The notes under the pieces: model-generated
Database searches by the model: none
Told to the model about the DNA's origin: nothing
Seen by the model: only the letters and a program-made list of their open reading frames with translations
Origin: Branchiostoma floridae
Lineage: Eukaryota > Chordata > Leptocardii > Amphioxiformes > Branchiostomatidae
Direction of reading: 5' to 3'
Length of the DNA: 64,000 nt
Assembly (NCBI RefSeq): GCF_000003815.2
Contig: NC_049996.1
Location: 7,387,332 to 7,451,331 of the forward strand
Translations under genes and position numbers: made by a program
Part shown: positions 42,967 to 55,105 of the stretch, in pieces
How positions within the stretch are numbered: position 1 is the stretch's first letter
Layout of the letters: each line of letters begins with the position of its first letter

Positions 42967-44268
42967 CAGGGCTCCAGACTAACTTTTTGACCTAGGAGCA
43001 TGGCGCTCCTAACTCCTAAAACTTAGGAGCGCCAGCAAAAAGTTAGGAGCACCACTATGAAAGGTTGGGAGCACAAGCAAACGTCTCAAGCCATACAAAA
43101 TATTACTCCAATACCGGTAATCAATGTTTTTGACTAGAGGTGGGTATGGCTTAAAGAATTAATTAGGGGTGTTATATATTATACATAATTACCCAGTAAC
43201 CAAACAAGAAACAAGAGAATACATGAGATCACTTTCAAGTAATACAACACTGATTCCTTACAATATATGATTTTTATAATGTTTCAAAAGTTAATACACA
43301 CAATCAGGAAGGGTAAATTAACCTTACTGCTAAAGGTGAAACTTGACTGTTACATATACAACAACAACAAACTAAAGAAGTCTACAAGAAAATCTGCAAA
43401 CCAACAGAGGAGAAAGTGTAGCCAGGACTGTCAGGTACATCTTGTATTTCTTTTGTATCTCTTCTACTTTGTTAAGAACATAGCTGAAAATAGATGCATT
43501 GGAAAATTAGAGGTTTACTGGTAGCCTGTAACATCAGTGTTAACTTATATAGAAAAATCTGTGTTTTCATATTTTCAGTTGAAAAAATGTAGCAGAAAAG
43601 ATGTGTTCGAAGGGCAAATCAATCGAACTTTTCCCAACAAACAACATCTATTTATCAGTCTTTTGAAAATAAAGACTGCAACAAAAGTAATATCTGAAGG
43701 AACCGTGAAAAAATCGCAACCTCCGTTCAACATTTTCTACGACTTCAGTGCCGACACAGCCCCCCTCCCCAGTTTGTCATCGTCGCATTAGCTGTTGTTT
43801 TTCCCGCATTCCACCGACAAACAAGCAAAAAAACCTCCAAAAGAATCCTATACATGTACTTAACACCAAGGACTTTAGGCATTCGATGAGTTTTCGTCCA
43901 AGTTACACGCTTTTGAAGCGTTCCTGCGTGATTTTTCCCGCGATCACAGCGGGGATATCAGATATTCCACCAATAATGGCGGCCGGGCGAGCTACGTCAC
44001 GCCGAAATGGCCAATGGGGTGCGGCTCTCGCGATTCGCGAGATGTGAGTTACTGCGAGACTTGTGCGAGACTTGAGTTAGAATCAAAATGGCGGCTCGGT
44101 GAAGGCCGAAATCGGCGAATTTTGAACTTTGAGCGAAGTTTTCGGGGGAAAATAAGGGCGTTGGTCATTTTTTTATTGGCGCGCCGTGCGACCATCATTT
44201 AAAGAATAGGCGCATTATTAAAATTACGGTCGCATTGCGACCAAATCTAGTCGCAGTCACGAGCCCTG
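42967..44268. mobile_element. hAT-like non-autonomous transposon, 1.3 kb
   Basis: The ends CAGGGCTCCAGACTAAC and CAGGGCTCGTGACTGCG (complement of the right end) match over CAGGGCTC and again at GACT. CAGGG termini are typical of hAT elements. The direct repeat TAGTA flanks both ends (42962-42966, 44269-44273), 5 bp rather than the usual 8. There is no transposase. The left half has an old AGGAGC/GCTCCT palindromic region; the right half (43740-44200) is CpG-rich. Confidence 0.6.
43940..44110 (+). promoter_or_regulatory. Promoter-like cluster inside the hAT-like element
   Basis: Within 170 bp there are two AATGGCGGC/AAATGGCGGC YY1-type motifs (43976, 44087), a TACGTCAC CRE variant (43993), CCAAT in both CACCAATAAT and GGCCAATGGG, and TCTCGCGATTCGCGAGA, a near-palindromic TCTCGCGA-type core element. 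The first ATG opens MAAGRATSRRNGQWGAALAI then REM stop, probably not a protein. It resembles a CpG promoter. Confidence 0.35.
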
Positions 44269-45074
44269 TAGTAACAAGTCAATTTATCTTTAACTGTTGC
44301 CAGCTTTTCTGAACTTATTGTTGAATGTTGTCGGCCTTCCTATATTTAGTATCCCCCATGCAGACCCTCCTATAGACTTGGCCCACTTCTCAAGGTTAGG
44401 GCGTGTTTGATCTTAGCCTCCGGACCCCTTTTAACGTCTCGTTTACGGTTCCTACCAGGTGTTTTGGTTTTCGGGGGTGTCCTTTCTAAGTTGTGGATAT
44501 CCCAAACACTCTTAACAATCCGAGCTGTCTTAGAGCTAGGGTTATGGTCTTTAGACAAGCATTTGGTTGGGATGCACTCCATGTACATCTTGACATGCCT
44601 AAGACAACCACATAACAGAGCATTTACTTGATCTTCTAGCTAAGGGCAAACGTTATGGATCAGTTTGAGAATATATAAACATGTATTGCTGACTTTGTTT
44701 GTATTTCATGTGTTGTCATTTTTCGTTACTATGGATTAAGGTCTTTGCTTTCACACTGTCAAGTATGTGTTAGGATGCAGAACATTAAAGTAAGCTTTAG
44801 GGCCTAAGACTTTAGTTTACTAAGCGTTGATTTATATGAATTTGCACTATCTACTACATGAACACACTTCAGTTCAAATCCCCACTGAAAATATTGTATC
44901 CCTGCAACCTTGGGAAACAAAACAAAACAAAACAAAATTGTGAATGATTACATTGATGTCCTTTTTTGTAACACAACTTGGAACACATTGGCTGGTCTGT
45001 TAGCTGATTTAGTGTAATTGGTTCAGTTCCAGACTTCCGCTGCTGTTTAAGTGGGCCACTCTTTCTCTCCCCAG

Positions 45075-45191
45075 TTAGAAGTACCACTTCCGATGGCACC
45101 AGAGGTATTTGGGGCACTTGTGTCCACATTGCCAGAGCACACTGTCTTCACTGCTGCTTTGGGGTGGGGAGATTGTTTCCATGGCAATGAA
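45075..45191 (+). CDS. Candidate exon, unassigned
   Basis: An excellent acceptor (CACTCTTTCTCTCCCCAG) opens 117 nt, phase 0 in and out: LEVPLPMAPEVFGALVSTLP, EHTVFTAALGWGDCFHGNE, ending at GAA|GTAAAC. The frame remains open to 45278. An earlier donor (GAG|GTATTT) would give a 30-nt exon. It is on the same strand as gene C and phase-compatible with it, but the link is unproven. Confidence 0.4.
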
Positions 45192-45334
45192 GTAAACAGT
45201 CTGACATCAGTTTTGGTCCCCAAGGAATATATGTACATGTCAAGTAGTGAGCAAAAGGTCTCATGTTGGCTGGGGTGATGACGTCAGGTGAATAAGCCCT
45301 ATTGTGGTAGTCAGCATCCCAACACCTGTCTTAA

Positions 45335-45405
45335 ATGACCACCTGTTCATGTAGACCAAATCTTATTGGTTCCATAAGTGGTCTTTTGGGGCAGGTTTGA
45401 CTGTA
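45335..45405 (+). mobile_element. Pogo-like MITE family G, right half
   Basis: GACCACCTGTTCATGTAGAC, ATTGGTTCCATAAGTGGTC and the terminal GGCAGGTTTGACTGTA. Confidence 0.5.
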
Positions 45406-45933
45406 CAATTTGCAACTAACATGTCTTGTGGAAAGTTTTATCCCAGCTTCTAACCCCACATGCCAGATAGATTGGTAAAAACGTACTTACACATCCCAGT
45501 TTTGCCATTTGTCTCAGTAGAGACCTGGCTTGTCTAAGACTGGAGTGTCTGCCATGTACTTACACATATACACCTGGTCCAAGAACTGGAGCACTTTCCC
45601 TGAAAGTAGCGGAAGTGTCTGAAGAGGTACTTAAAGCAGATTTACACTGTGGTAAACCTGAAACCACTGTAGGGTTCTGTTCTTATGTCCATTACTACAA
45701 GTGTACATGTGTACAGGTACCACTAGTGTTGTAAGTTATTGCTTCAAATTGGTATCTGATTGATGAAGCTAGCATTACACAACAGGAAAATATATTGCCT
45801 GACAAGCCTACAAGTTCAAAAAAGATATTTTACTGTAATAAGGCCAGGTACTCTCGATGAGATCGGCGAAATGGTTGATATTGAAATTTGGTGATCATTT
45901 GGTGATAAATGAATTCAGCTGAAAGGTCATTGA

Positions 45934-46643
45934 GACCCCATTCACACTCAGAAAAACGATTCGAATAAAACATGTTATCCGAATAAAACTACCCGATCCG
46001 AATAAAACTTAGCAGTATGAACACTCCCAAATCACTTGGATTTCATTGATTCGAATCCCTCGCGATCCACCTCGAGGTAGATAGAACTCCGGGAAGTGGA
46101 TAAAACTGCGCTGCGGGGAGTCTCGATTCGTACGATTCGGCAGTGTGAACGCGCAAGTGGATAGGATTCACTAAGGTGAGTTTGCTCAATTAGAAGTTTT
46201 TCTGCCAGTCCGACTCTGAAAATGTTCAAAGCACACGTTGTTCCACCAATCATGGCTTTGCTCCCGCTCCCAGATCGTTCTGTCTGCCGCTTTGGTGGCG
46301 TACATCTGAGCTGTACTACAGCTATCCCAATATGCAGAAGACCTTGTCGGTGAAACCTTCTCGTGATCAAAGAGTGAAAGACCGTCGATTGCGTTCCCTT
46401 CTACGACTACAGAACATTCTCCAGGAAAACAACAGCATCAAAAGTTGGTGGATTCCCGCCATTTTGAGCTGTAAGAAATGACGCTACCCTTTGACCTCAA
46501 CCTAATGTTTCATTCGGATAAGACTGAGGGCGCACTAATCGGATTGCCGAAGACGAGTGTGAACGCAATTTTGGATCGGATAGAATTTTTTTTATTCGGA
46601 TAAATGTTTTATCCGAATCGTTTTTCTGAGTGTGAATGGGGTC
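45934..46643. mobile_element. 710-bp TIR element, TGA target duplication
   Basis: A long inverted repeat of about 60 bp begins GACCCCATTCACACTCAGAA on both ends (one or two mismatches, one small gap) and is flanked by TGA (45931-45933, 46644-46646). A second inner pair of CCGATT/AATCGG and GTGTGAACGC motifs adds symmetry. A plus-strand frame of about 95 codons (46192-46480) ends YPNMQKTLSVKPSRDQRVKD, RRLRSLLRLQNILQENNSIK, SWWIPAILSCKK. It is basic and could be a relic of a transposon-encoded protein. The 3-bp target would suit a PIF/Harbinger relative, though TGA is not the usual TWA. Confidence 0.7.
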
Positions 46644-46984
46644 TGAAAGTGTGACATTGGCTTCATCTTGAAGCTGACAAAATCTTCACTCATTTTAGCT
46701 CATGTTTGTTAACAGAACCGTTGCAAGAGAAAGTGAAGAAATTATTCTAGACTTCTTACACCACCCCAAGCCATCCTTACACCAACAAAGTTTGAAGACT
46801 TATCTAGCTGGCTTTTCTCAGATTAGACCTGGAGTTAGTTTCTTTGAGAGTCTGAACCTACAGTAACTGGATTAAGGAATAACATTCTTACAACCAACCA
46901 GAATGTCAGTATCTGGTTACACTCAGCATTTTCAAGAGTCTAGAGTCAAGAAGACCAATAAGGGGACAGGCGGCCAATGTGTCA

Positions 46985-47085
46985 ATGGAGATAATTATCT
47001 AAGGACCATCAAAAAAGTTGTCACATTGAACAGGTGGTCCTTATGTAGAGATGGTCACTTGTACAATATGTTGGTTTTGACTTAC
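46985..47085 (+). mobile_element. Pogo-like MITE family G, copy
   Basis: AAGGACCATCAAAAAAGTTG, CAGGTGGTCCTTATGTAGAG, GGTCACTTGTACA and a degraded GGTTTTGAC end. Confidence 0.45.
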
Positions 47086-47247
47086 ATACAAGTTTTATTT
47101 TAATTTTGCTGTATCATTTAAGACATAAATTAATCTTAGATTACCTTTTTTATTGGCAAGACGTTTTTATCAATGGTCAACAAACTTGAAGGTAATGTCA
47201 TCAAGTTGATATTATTGATGCTAATCAAATCTTTCTCCATCCCCAAG

Positions 47248-47361
47248 AAGACTAGTGAGATTATAGACAACTGTACTTACTCAGAAACCTATAAAGAGCT
47301 TTTGGGATTTCTGCCAATGTTTGCTTTTAGATCGTTTGTTTTGAGAGGATTGTTGAAATAA
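47248..47361 (+). CDS. Candidate terminal exon, unassigned
   Basis: The acceptor (AAATCTTTCTCCATCCCCAAG) opens KTSEIIDNCTYSETYKELLG then FLPMFAFRSFVLRGLLK and TAA (phase 0). No poly(A) hexamer is close. The frame also runs upstream of the acceptor. Confidence 0.22.
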   Translation, partial: KTSEIIDNCTYSETYKELLGFLPMFAFRSFVLRGLLK

Positions 47362-48954
47362 TGTGTCAGGATTCACTGTAAAAATACCTCATAACTATGT
47401 CACAACTTGTAGCTACAAATAGTACAATGAACACTTGCTATTGTAAGAAAAAAGTAAGAGACTGAGCAAAAGTTGGGGAAGGGAGGCTTTAACTTAGCCT
47501 GAGTGTCATCCTAGTTAGTTTACTGGGACTCCCTTTTTTAAATACAGCTTGAAATTGTTTTGGTCCTTCTTTCTGTGTGATATTTTGTGGACAATTATAA
47601 TGTGATCCCCAATGCCCTACATGTACAAAGTATATACCAGTTCATTTCCTACATTCTGTGAAGTTGACTTTTTATTTGTTATGAAGAATAACATAAGGGT
47701 TCACTGTAGAAATATTGCCAAGCTTAGTCAAAACACTAGTTGATCCTTACTGCATTGTTTGAAATGGCAGCATTATGTTATGTCTTGAGAGTATTTATTT
47801 TGACTTGGGGAATGGATAACTTTTTGAATACCTGGTCTTTGTAACTGTGATGGGATTATTCTGACATAGCTAAACAAATGAAAGATCTCATGATTTGTTA
47901 CTTGTACATCTGACAGTCTTAAGGTTGACAGAAACCTTCAGAGGTACTCTTAGGGTCAATGCTCCAGTTTGAACATTGAACAAATAAGGCTATAGTGATT
48001 CAATTTCTTTAGTTTTAAATTTTGAAAAATAATGGTAGATTGGAATATTTTGTAAAAAGAGTTAGAAAGGGAAGTCAGACACAACTTGTTAAACTTGCAA
48101 CTTTTGTCAGACATGTCAGATGCAAGTTGTTGCCCCAGTGTTTTACTTTATATTATTGTGATGACCTCTTGCTAAAAGTTTACAAAAAAAGTTGAAGAAA
48201 GAAAAGATTAATCTGGTGTGAGATGAAGTAGGAATTATGTAGAAAGTTATGTGAATTCAGTAATAAAATCTACTATAATCAAAATGTAAACGAAGGAATT
48301 GACTTAATCACAAGGAACATTAAGCCTTGGTCGTTTCCTTAATAAAACCAACCATTAAACTTCTGTTTGGTTATCTAAGGCACATGTGCTTTAAGTAGTA
48401 CATGAAGTAAAAGCTTTATGGCACAGCAATGGCCATAGACATCTGTTGTGGATCAGCATAGACCTTCATGCAAGTGGCCGGCTTGGTTGGAGGGTGAATA
48501 GGTGACTGACAGTAAAAGCATCAAGCCCAATTACTGAGGGGCTTAAGTACAGGTAATGTGGAATGGCTGTGGTGAGGATTTTAACCCTTGTGCTGGGTAA
48601 TCAGGGTAAGGGTGGCAACCTTTGAGTCCTGCCAGCATGATCTATTGCAGTTTAAATTCCTTTCAGGTTTTTCTTATGGTTTAAGGAATATTCCTGTGGC
48701 TGTTTAATAGGGATAAAAACTTGAAATATGTCACTTTTGGCCTGTCATCTTCATATTAGAGAAGGTTGAGCGAGGATTGGGTAGTGGAAGCAACTTGCTG
48801 TGGGAACACTTGATGCACTTGCTAGTGGTCATTTTGCCGCCATACACAATGCTTGGGACAGGTAGAATAGTTGTGTCGCTGACATCCAGCCTAAGATTAT
48901 TCCTAGATTATCTATTGAAAAATACAACTCAGCAGTACTGTGTGTGGGGGTTAG

Positions 48955-48994
48955 AACTATATGTGGGCTGAGAAACATTTAAGCACACAGAAAG
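48955..48994 (+). CDS. Candidate small exon, unassigned
   Basis: A consensus donor (CAGAAAG|GTAAGT) ends a 40-nt stretch whose only open frame is NYMWAEKHLSTQK (phase 0 in, 1 out). The acceptor (GGGGGTTAG) is weak. Confidence 0.2.
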
Positions 48995-48999
48995 GTAAG

Positions 49000-50400
49000 T
49001 GATCCTGGTCTTAGATATAATATTTCCCCCCTGTTAATTCATATCAAATACATTACTCCTACACTTTGGTTATCCCAGCAGCCTGCCATGAGAGGCAGGA
49101 CAAGAGGAGCTGGTATGTGCTAGTGTGTGGGAGAGGGATCCAGAGGGAGAGGAGATGGCATTTGAGGTTGTTTCAGGTGGGCAGACCCAGCCTTTGCCCT
49201 CAAGGGCTAAAATTCATCATTCTAAAGAGGCCACATGTGGACTTCAGTCAACCCCACCCAAGACTTTCTGCCCTATCCTATAGATAATCTGTCTCATGTT
49301 AGAGGTTAGCTTAGAGGAAGGACATGGTCTTGGATAATCTTTCCACTTTTTCTCCTTCTTGGAGATTTAGATGCTTGTCAAACAAAAAAAATAAAAGCTC
49401 CTTGGTCAAACAGAACAAGTTGAAGATTCATAAGGAAGTCAAAAGCTGAATAGAAAAGTTATTAGGTATATGATATGTAGACCACAGTCACAGTGACACT
49501 GACAGTTTCAGACAATTCATTGACTCATTTGGTCACCCCTTTCTTCCAGTATATCTTGCTTTGTGCCTTCCTTGATTTAAACCAAAATCATTACTTGATG
49601 TACAGCTTACAGCTTATCAGCTTATCACTTAATTAGTGTACTTACTTGCTTTGTATTTGTTGAACAAAATCTTGAAAAAGGGGTCTCATTGCCTCAGTAC
49701 ATTTTAAATGGTTATAATTGGATTATTGGTAAAAGTGCTCCCTACAGCGAATGGCCCAGAAAGTGCAGAGTATAGAGTTTCACTGAGGGACATCCCTCCC
49801 ACTTCTGGCTAATGCGTAAATTTCCTGGTACCCAATCTCTGAAAGAAGCAGGTGGGCAACTTCTACTTTTAGTTAACATCTGGGGAATGGGGGGAGGGGG
49901 GCAAGGGCAAGTAGACAGAGCAGAAGATTTTTGGTGGTCTCCAGCTCAAACTTCAAGATTAACCGCCACATCGACCTCATGCCACACTTTGTTATAAGGA
50001 CTTGGCTTTTAGCCTTAGAATGAAAAACAGGCAAAAAAGTTCGAGTAAAAGCTGTGTGTCGGCTTGAGTGTAGCGGACATGCCCTCTCTACAAAGTTGAT
50101 CTCCCGACTTCAAATCATTAATACACTCCCTATTTACCTATTACCCTGTCCTTTGCTATGGGATACGCCCGATCTTTGCCCTCTAGCCCACACAAGAAAT
50201 GTTCGTAACCTCCACTTTAACCTTTTTCCTGCTGAGCATCATTGATTCCATACCTCTCTCCCACTCCGTACATTCCTCTTTTAAGTTTGATGGGGTTAAG
50301 TAGGAGGATTTCTTAAAGAGATGGGAATTGAAGTATGTTTGCTGTTTCGATCCAGGAGGGAGGTAGTCATTTGAGTGAAAGGGGGAGGAAAAACAAAAGC
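49000..50400. other. Non-coding stretch, nothing confident
   Basis: Two strong-looking acceptors (at 49175 and about 49549) lead into short frames without donors. No repeat family is recognised. Confidence 0.25.
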
Positions 50401-50404
50401 TCAA

Positions 50405-50700
50405 GAATCAAGGTGGTAAGGTGTTCTTGTGGTTAGGAATATTGACTCAGAATGGAAAGGTTCTGGGATCAGATCACAGGCAGGCCTTGGTGTTGTGTCC
50501 TATTATCCCACTGGACTCAATTGAAAATGAGTACCTTGCTGCAGTTAGTCATCGCAGTTAGTGATTTCCTTTTATTTGGGACGTAAAGTTGGAGGTTCCA
50601 TGTTCTAGGAGAACCAAACCTCAAGCATGCTGTAAGAACCCACCACTCTTATCAAAAAGAGAAAGGTTTTCCCCAGACTTCCTGATGTGAATGGCTCAAA
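50405..50700 (+). mobile_element. Degraded tRNA-derived SINE
   Basis: GGTGGTAAGGTGTTCTTGTG, GTTCTGGGATCAGATCACAG (decayed B-box), TTGTGTCCTATTATCCCACT and ACTCAATTGAAAATGAGTAC follow the same plan as the 15930 and 63640 copies. Confidence 0.5.
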
Positions 50701-51856
50701 CCTTACAGTCTGATATACAGGTTGACATCTAGAAAAGATGATGATAGCCACCTGTTATGTCAATCCTTCTATAATTGTGGTAAGAAGATATGACAAACTT
50801 CAGTTTCTACTCCACAAATCTGATCTTGTCCTGTAAGTGTGATTTATCCAGTGTTGACATGTTAAGAAGCAGAGATGGACATGTCTCCTTCATATAATAT
50901 CCTCCCATGTGATTGCCTTCCACATTCCTTCATCTTCATCCCACACAGTTAATATGATTAAAACTCTATCCTATTTCACACCTAAGTGAGCCTTGACCAT
51001 ATACTTGGGGTGTACTCTAACCTGTATGGTCAGGGATGACTTGGTTTCTTCATGCATGGTCACCAGGTAGTAATGTTGCATATTGCCTACCATTCAGCCT
51101 GAATTATGTTTATTATTAATATTAGGTACAACTTTTTCCTATGGCGTAGTAATAGCGGATCACCAGATTCCCAAAATATCACCACATCTAGCGCTTGGTT
51201 GCACTGGTTTTCTCTGCTCAGTTTTAACAACGAGATGGCCGAATGTAGTGTAGTGTAGTATAGCTGTAGCACGTCAATGCTTTGCAAGTCAATGCACTGC
51301 AAGTAATGCTTTATCGACTGTAAGAAGAAAATAATCTATCTTTATAATATCCGGCGGTTCCGGCCAGCTGTTTTAATGTGTCTACTTCCAAGTTGTCTTT
51401 TTTTCTTTGGTCTTTCATAAAAAATGCTTATGATGGGATATTTCCTTCAAGTTTGTTTTACCAGCTGTAGAATTTAACATTCTTCCTGCCTGAGGAGTAC
51501 AACAGTTGCTATATGAGATGCAAAACAGATGCACTTCAAACTACAGATGCCGAAGCGCTGTCGTATAAACTTATGTGAAGTTTTTCAGCATATGGAGAGG
51601 ATGAAAAATGAAAGATAGTCTTCGGCATATCTTGCGTTTATTCAAAAATGAAGTTGTGTCTATGGGAATGAAAATCTGAAAGGGTGGTCAAATACTGGAC
51701 AGATTGAACAGGCTTTATTTACAAGATGAGGGTGGTCTGGTATATCAATGTCTGCAAGAACCTTAGCAAAATCAGTCACTTGACAGTTATGTATGTTTTA
51801 AAACATTTTAATGAGTATTTTTCACTTTGAAAATCAGTCTATGACCATATTCATTG

Positions 51857-51958
51857 CAGGATTCACAAATTGAGGTATTCATCCTGGTAAAAATTGGTCC
51901 TGAATCACGATTCTTGTATGAACTGTCAGAATCCAGATATCCTAATTCAGGAATCCTG
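51857..51958. mobile_element. Short palindromic element related to the 155-302 MITE
   Basis: The left CAGGATTCACAAATTGAGG and the complement of the right TAATTCAGGAATCCTG are imperfect inverted repeats. The centre holds ATCCTGG/CCTGAATC inner repeats. It is about 100 bp and GGATTC-rich, like the element at 155. Confidence 0.45.
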
Positions 51959-52503
51959 GGATGAACGAATCTTAATTCAAGCAAAGTTACTTATACTATA
52001 TAAGTTATAGTGTATTCGGTATACTGTAGGTTTGGGTTTCATGTTTTGATGTACCCAGTACAATGTACAAAGAAACTGCAGTTGGATATAAGGACCATAC
52101 TCCAGTAGTCTGGCCACCCTATGGCTGTGGAATTCTGCCCTGTAAGATGCCCCTCTGGCTTCAGCTAAGAAAGAGTCAAGGTCAAGGAAAATCAGCCTCA
52201 AAGGTCCTGCACTGGGCAGGATAACTGCTGTTTAAGTAGAGATGTTGACAACTCTGTCTCACTGTGCACTTGTAATAAAGACAAAATTAACAGTGACTTG
52301 GCGTGGTGTTGCCTGAAGGTCTCTGTCAGTTGACAGTTCGTAACACTACATGGGGGCATCAACTGTTTATATCGTGATAAACAAAGATGGGGTTAAAGGT
52401 GAAAGGTCAATGTCATCTGCTACAGAGGCAGTGCACCTGCTATGGGCTGTTCCATGAGAAAGAAAATAGAAGAGGTTGATGGTGACATGTTGAAGCTATG
52501 AGA

Positions 52504-52714
52504 TACTGTAAATGCAGAAACTTTTGCGGTGGTTTAATGTTTGCGTTTTTCGCAGTGGCCGCTTCACCGCAAACTTAAAACCACGACGAACATTTTTCCA
52601 TGGCAGTAAGAGACTACAGTGCATGGTCCTACCGGAACTTAAAACCACCGCAAAAAAGTCCTTTTTCCGCTACAGCAAAATTAAATCTCTGCGAATTTTA
52701 ACGTATTTACAGTA
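52504..52714 (+). mobile_element. MITE family T, best-preserved copy
   Basis: Left TACTGTAAATGCAGAAACTT, right TTTAACGTATTTACAGTA, inner GCGGTGGTTTAATGTTTGCG against CCGCAAACTTAAAACCACGA and AACTTAAAACCACCGCAAA. TA-flanked ends CTGTAAAT/ATTTACAG support a TA-targeting non-autonomous element. Confidence 0.7.
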
Positions 52715-52732
52715 GTATGATTGGTATTTTCT

Positions 52733-52860
52733 CGTACAGTCAAAAATTCATAAAAGTGATAACCTCTACATAAGGATTACCTGACCAATGTGACCACTTT
52801 TTGGTACATGTAGTACCTAGCAATTGTTCCCAATAAGCTAAGTCAGTGTGGCATAGGGAA
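52733..52860 (+). mobile_element. Pogo-like MITE family G, left half
   Basis: CAGTCAAAAATTCATAAAAG, ACCTGACCAATGTGACCAC and TTTTTGGTACATG match the family. The right half decays into unique sequence. Confidence 0.4.
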
Positions 52861-53190
52861 TGGATATCATAAATTGTATGCATCTCTGGTTCTAGACCAA
52901 ACCCATATCCTCACTCACCACTGTTAAAACTTCAAAGTCTCTCATTGGTTAAACTACTAATTTCCACAACATGATTGGTTGAACTGCTAAATGTGATGGA
53001 CAGCCAGGATTGGTCCATAGGATGTTGCTTTGGCCTTGACACAGTAGTAGAGTCACTGTTGAAAATGTCAAGTCCATTCAACATTCCTTCAACTTGATGT
53101 ACTACAGGATAATGAACAGACTTAAGTCATTTAAGAAGATCAAAGAATCATCAGCTGCTATCTAAACTTCACTGTGTCCTTGTTCCTCAG

Positions 53191-53247
53191 TGTGAAATTG
53201 TTGTCTTGATCCAGTGTTCTGGAAAGGTGACCTCTGACCTGCAACAG
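53191..53247 (+). CDS. Gene C exon (57 nt), unidentified protein
   Basis: An excellent acceptor (TGTGTCCTTGTTCCTCAG) and a CAACAG|GTAAAA donor bound 57 nt. Only one frame is open, phase 0 in and out: CEIVVLIQCSGKVTSDLQQ. The other two stop within seven codons, so the frame is unambiguous. It pairs with another 57-nt, phase-0 exon at 55106 that also ends in QQ. I do not recognise the protein. Confidence 0.55.
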
Positions 53248-54050
53248 GTAAAAAAAGGAAGATGTCAGTAGTTATATGTAGTCTGTAGGGAAATAAGGGA
53301 TGTGGTCTTGAGTAAAGTCAAGGACTTTCCACATTGTAGCACAATTAGGTTCAGACTTAAAGCCTCAGTTGTCTAACCTCAGCATGCAAACTCCTGCACA
53401 CTTGAGGAGAAGAGAATGGGTGACCTGCTTGGTGCTAAAATGCTATCCACAGGAAAGCCACATTGCTTTACTAGCGTAATGCTTCAACTTTATTTACAAT
53501 CATAAAAGTATTTATATACAATGTAAGGTACTGATTCTCGAAAGGGGAAAAGTTCAACTTAACCTGAAACGTCTTTGAAAACAAACTCTTTCAAAAATGG
53601 TTGCACCCCGACATTGGTGCAAGCTAGCAGCACCTTCTGAGATATGAAATCTGCAAAATGCATGAGGAGTCAACCACAGTGTATGGTATACATTGTACCT
53701 TGTGTAAGGTTGCGTGCAAAACCCAAGTACTCATAGTGAGGTCCTCTAGTAAGTGCTTCATTTTATGCATGTATGAATAAATGGCATAGTGATGATAAGA
53801 TTGGATAGGAATATTCTCTGTCCTTGTAATTTAAGTTGATCTTCATAATGCAGTATAGTTATTTTCTTCCATGGCCACTCGAGTGTCAAATGAGTTGTGA
53901 CAAACTTTTTTTGGAAACTCAGACACATTCCATTTAGCTGTCTGCCAGTTAAACTTGATCCCTCATTAGTCGGTTGTCTGGCTCTGAATGGTTAATGTTT
54001 ATTTGCTTGGACAGTTGTGCAGGTGTACCTGACTGAACACAGGAGGTAAG

Positions 54051-54258
54051 TTACCGCGAATCTTAAAACTTTTGCAGCGGTTTAATTTTTATTTTTGTGG
54101 TTTATGTGACCTCTCCGCAGCAAACTTATGACATGAGGGACGAATATGAGTTTCCAATGTATTACAGTTTTGCTATAGAATGTTTCGACTGCAAATTCAA
54201 ACCATTTTCCCACTTAGCATAAAATTAAACCACCATGAAAATAAATGACTTTACAGTA
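54051..54258 (+). mobile_element. MITE family T, copy
   Basis: CCGCGAATCTTAAAACTTTT, GCAGCGGTTTAATTTTTATT and right TAAATGACTTTACAGTA. The left terminus has diverged. A consensus GTAAGT just before it (54047) closes a 23-31 nt open stretch that I did not call because its phase conflicts with gene C. Confidence 0.55.
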
Positions 54259-55105
54259 GTGCAGGGGGGGGGGCAGCAGTACAAAACACATTTAGGGCAG
54301 GTGATGACAAAAATGGACATTGGAACCTGTCTGGGATTGTTCAGCGTTTATAAAAAAGTCATTAAAACAAAGTAAGTGAGCCATTGTCAATCCATTGTTA
54401 CAGTCCACTAAGTTTTTCCCTTTGGGTGAACTTTTTTTGCAAAAATAATATATAATGATAACCTGATGACCTAGCTTCCATCGCTGTGAAAGCTATATCT
54501 TCCAACGGAACTTAAAGGTCAAACATAAGAATGGTTTGACCTCTCAAAAGTCTACCTAATGAGTGTGAAATAACCCTTGGTCCTTTTCTGTGGGTTTCTC
54601 ACAGTATGTTCTCCCAAGTGATGAAAAACTAGGCTAAAGGTCAACCAAAGAGGGAGGATTCCCTTTCCTCCTGTGTTCCGCTTTATCAAACAATGAATTG
54701 TGTTCCCTGAGTGGCAAGGTGACCCCTGGAGGAACCCATAGGTAGATAAGGTCAAAGAGTTTATGTCTGGTGCCTGATGTTTGAAAGATTCAATTGAAAG
54801 AAAAATCCATCAACAACTGCTTATCTTGGAAAAATGAATAGCAGGATTGCATGACAAAATATTAAAATCCAGGCATACTTATATATCTGTCACCAAAGCA
54901 GTACATTATGAGGTCACTGTTCTAAAGAATATAAGTCATTAAAGATCTTTATGAAAATTGGAAGAAGTCTGGATTACACCCTTTTTATCCTCTTTATTCA
55001 TATGGTTGACAGAATGTCATAGAATTGTCAAAAAAGCCACTCACAAATATCTATGTAAATCTATTTTCACCTCCCTTAATGATAATAAATTTTGCCTTTT
55101 TCCAG

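Noticed and set aside
51857-51958. Apparent exon after a good CAG (frame DSQIEVFILVKIG)
   Set aside because: The stretch is an imperfect palindrome with inverted ends, so it is better explained as a small mobile element.
54009-54046. Possible 23-31 nt micro-exon before a perfect GTAAGT
   Set aside because: Its only open frame leaves in phase 2, which would put a stop at the second codon of the well-supported exon at 55106.
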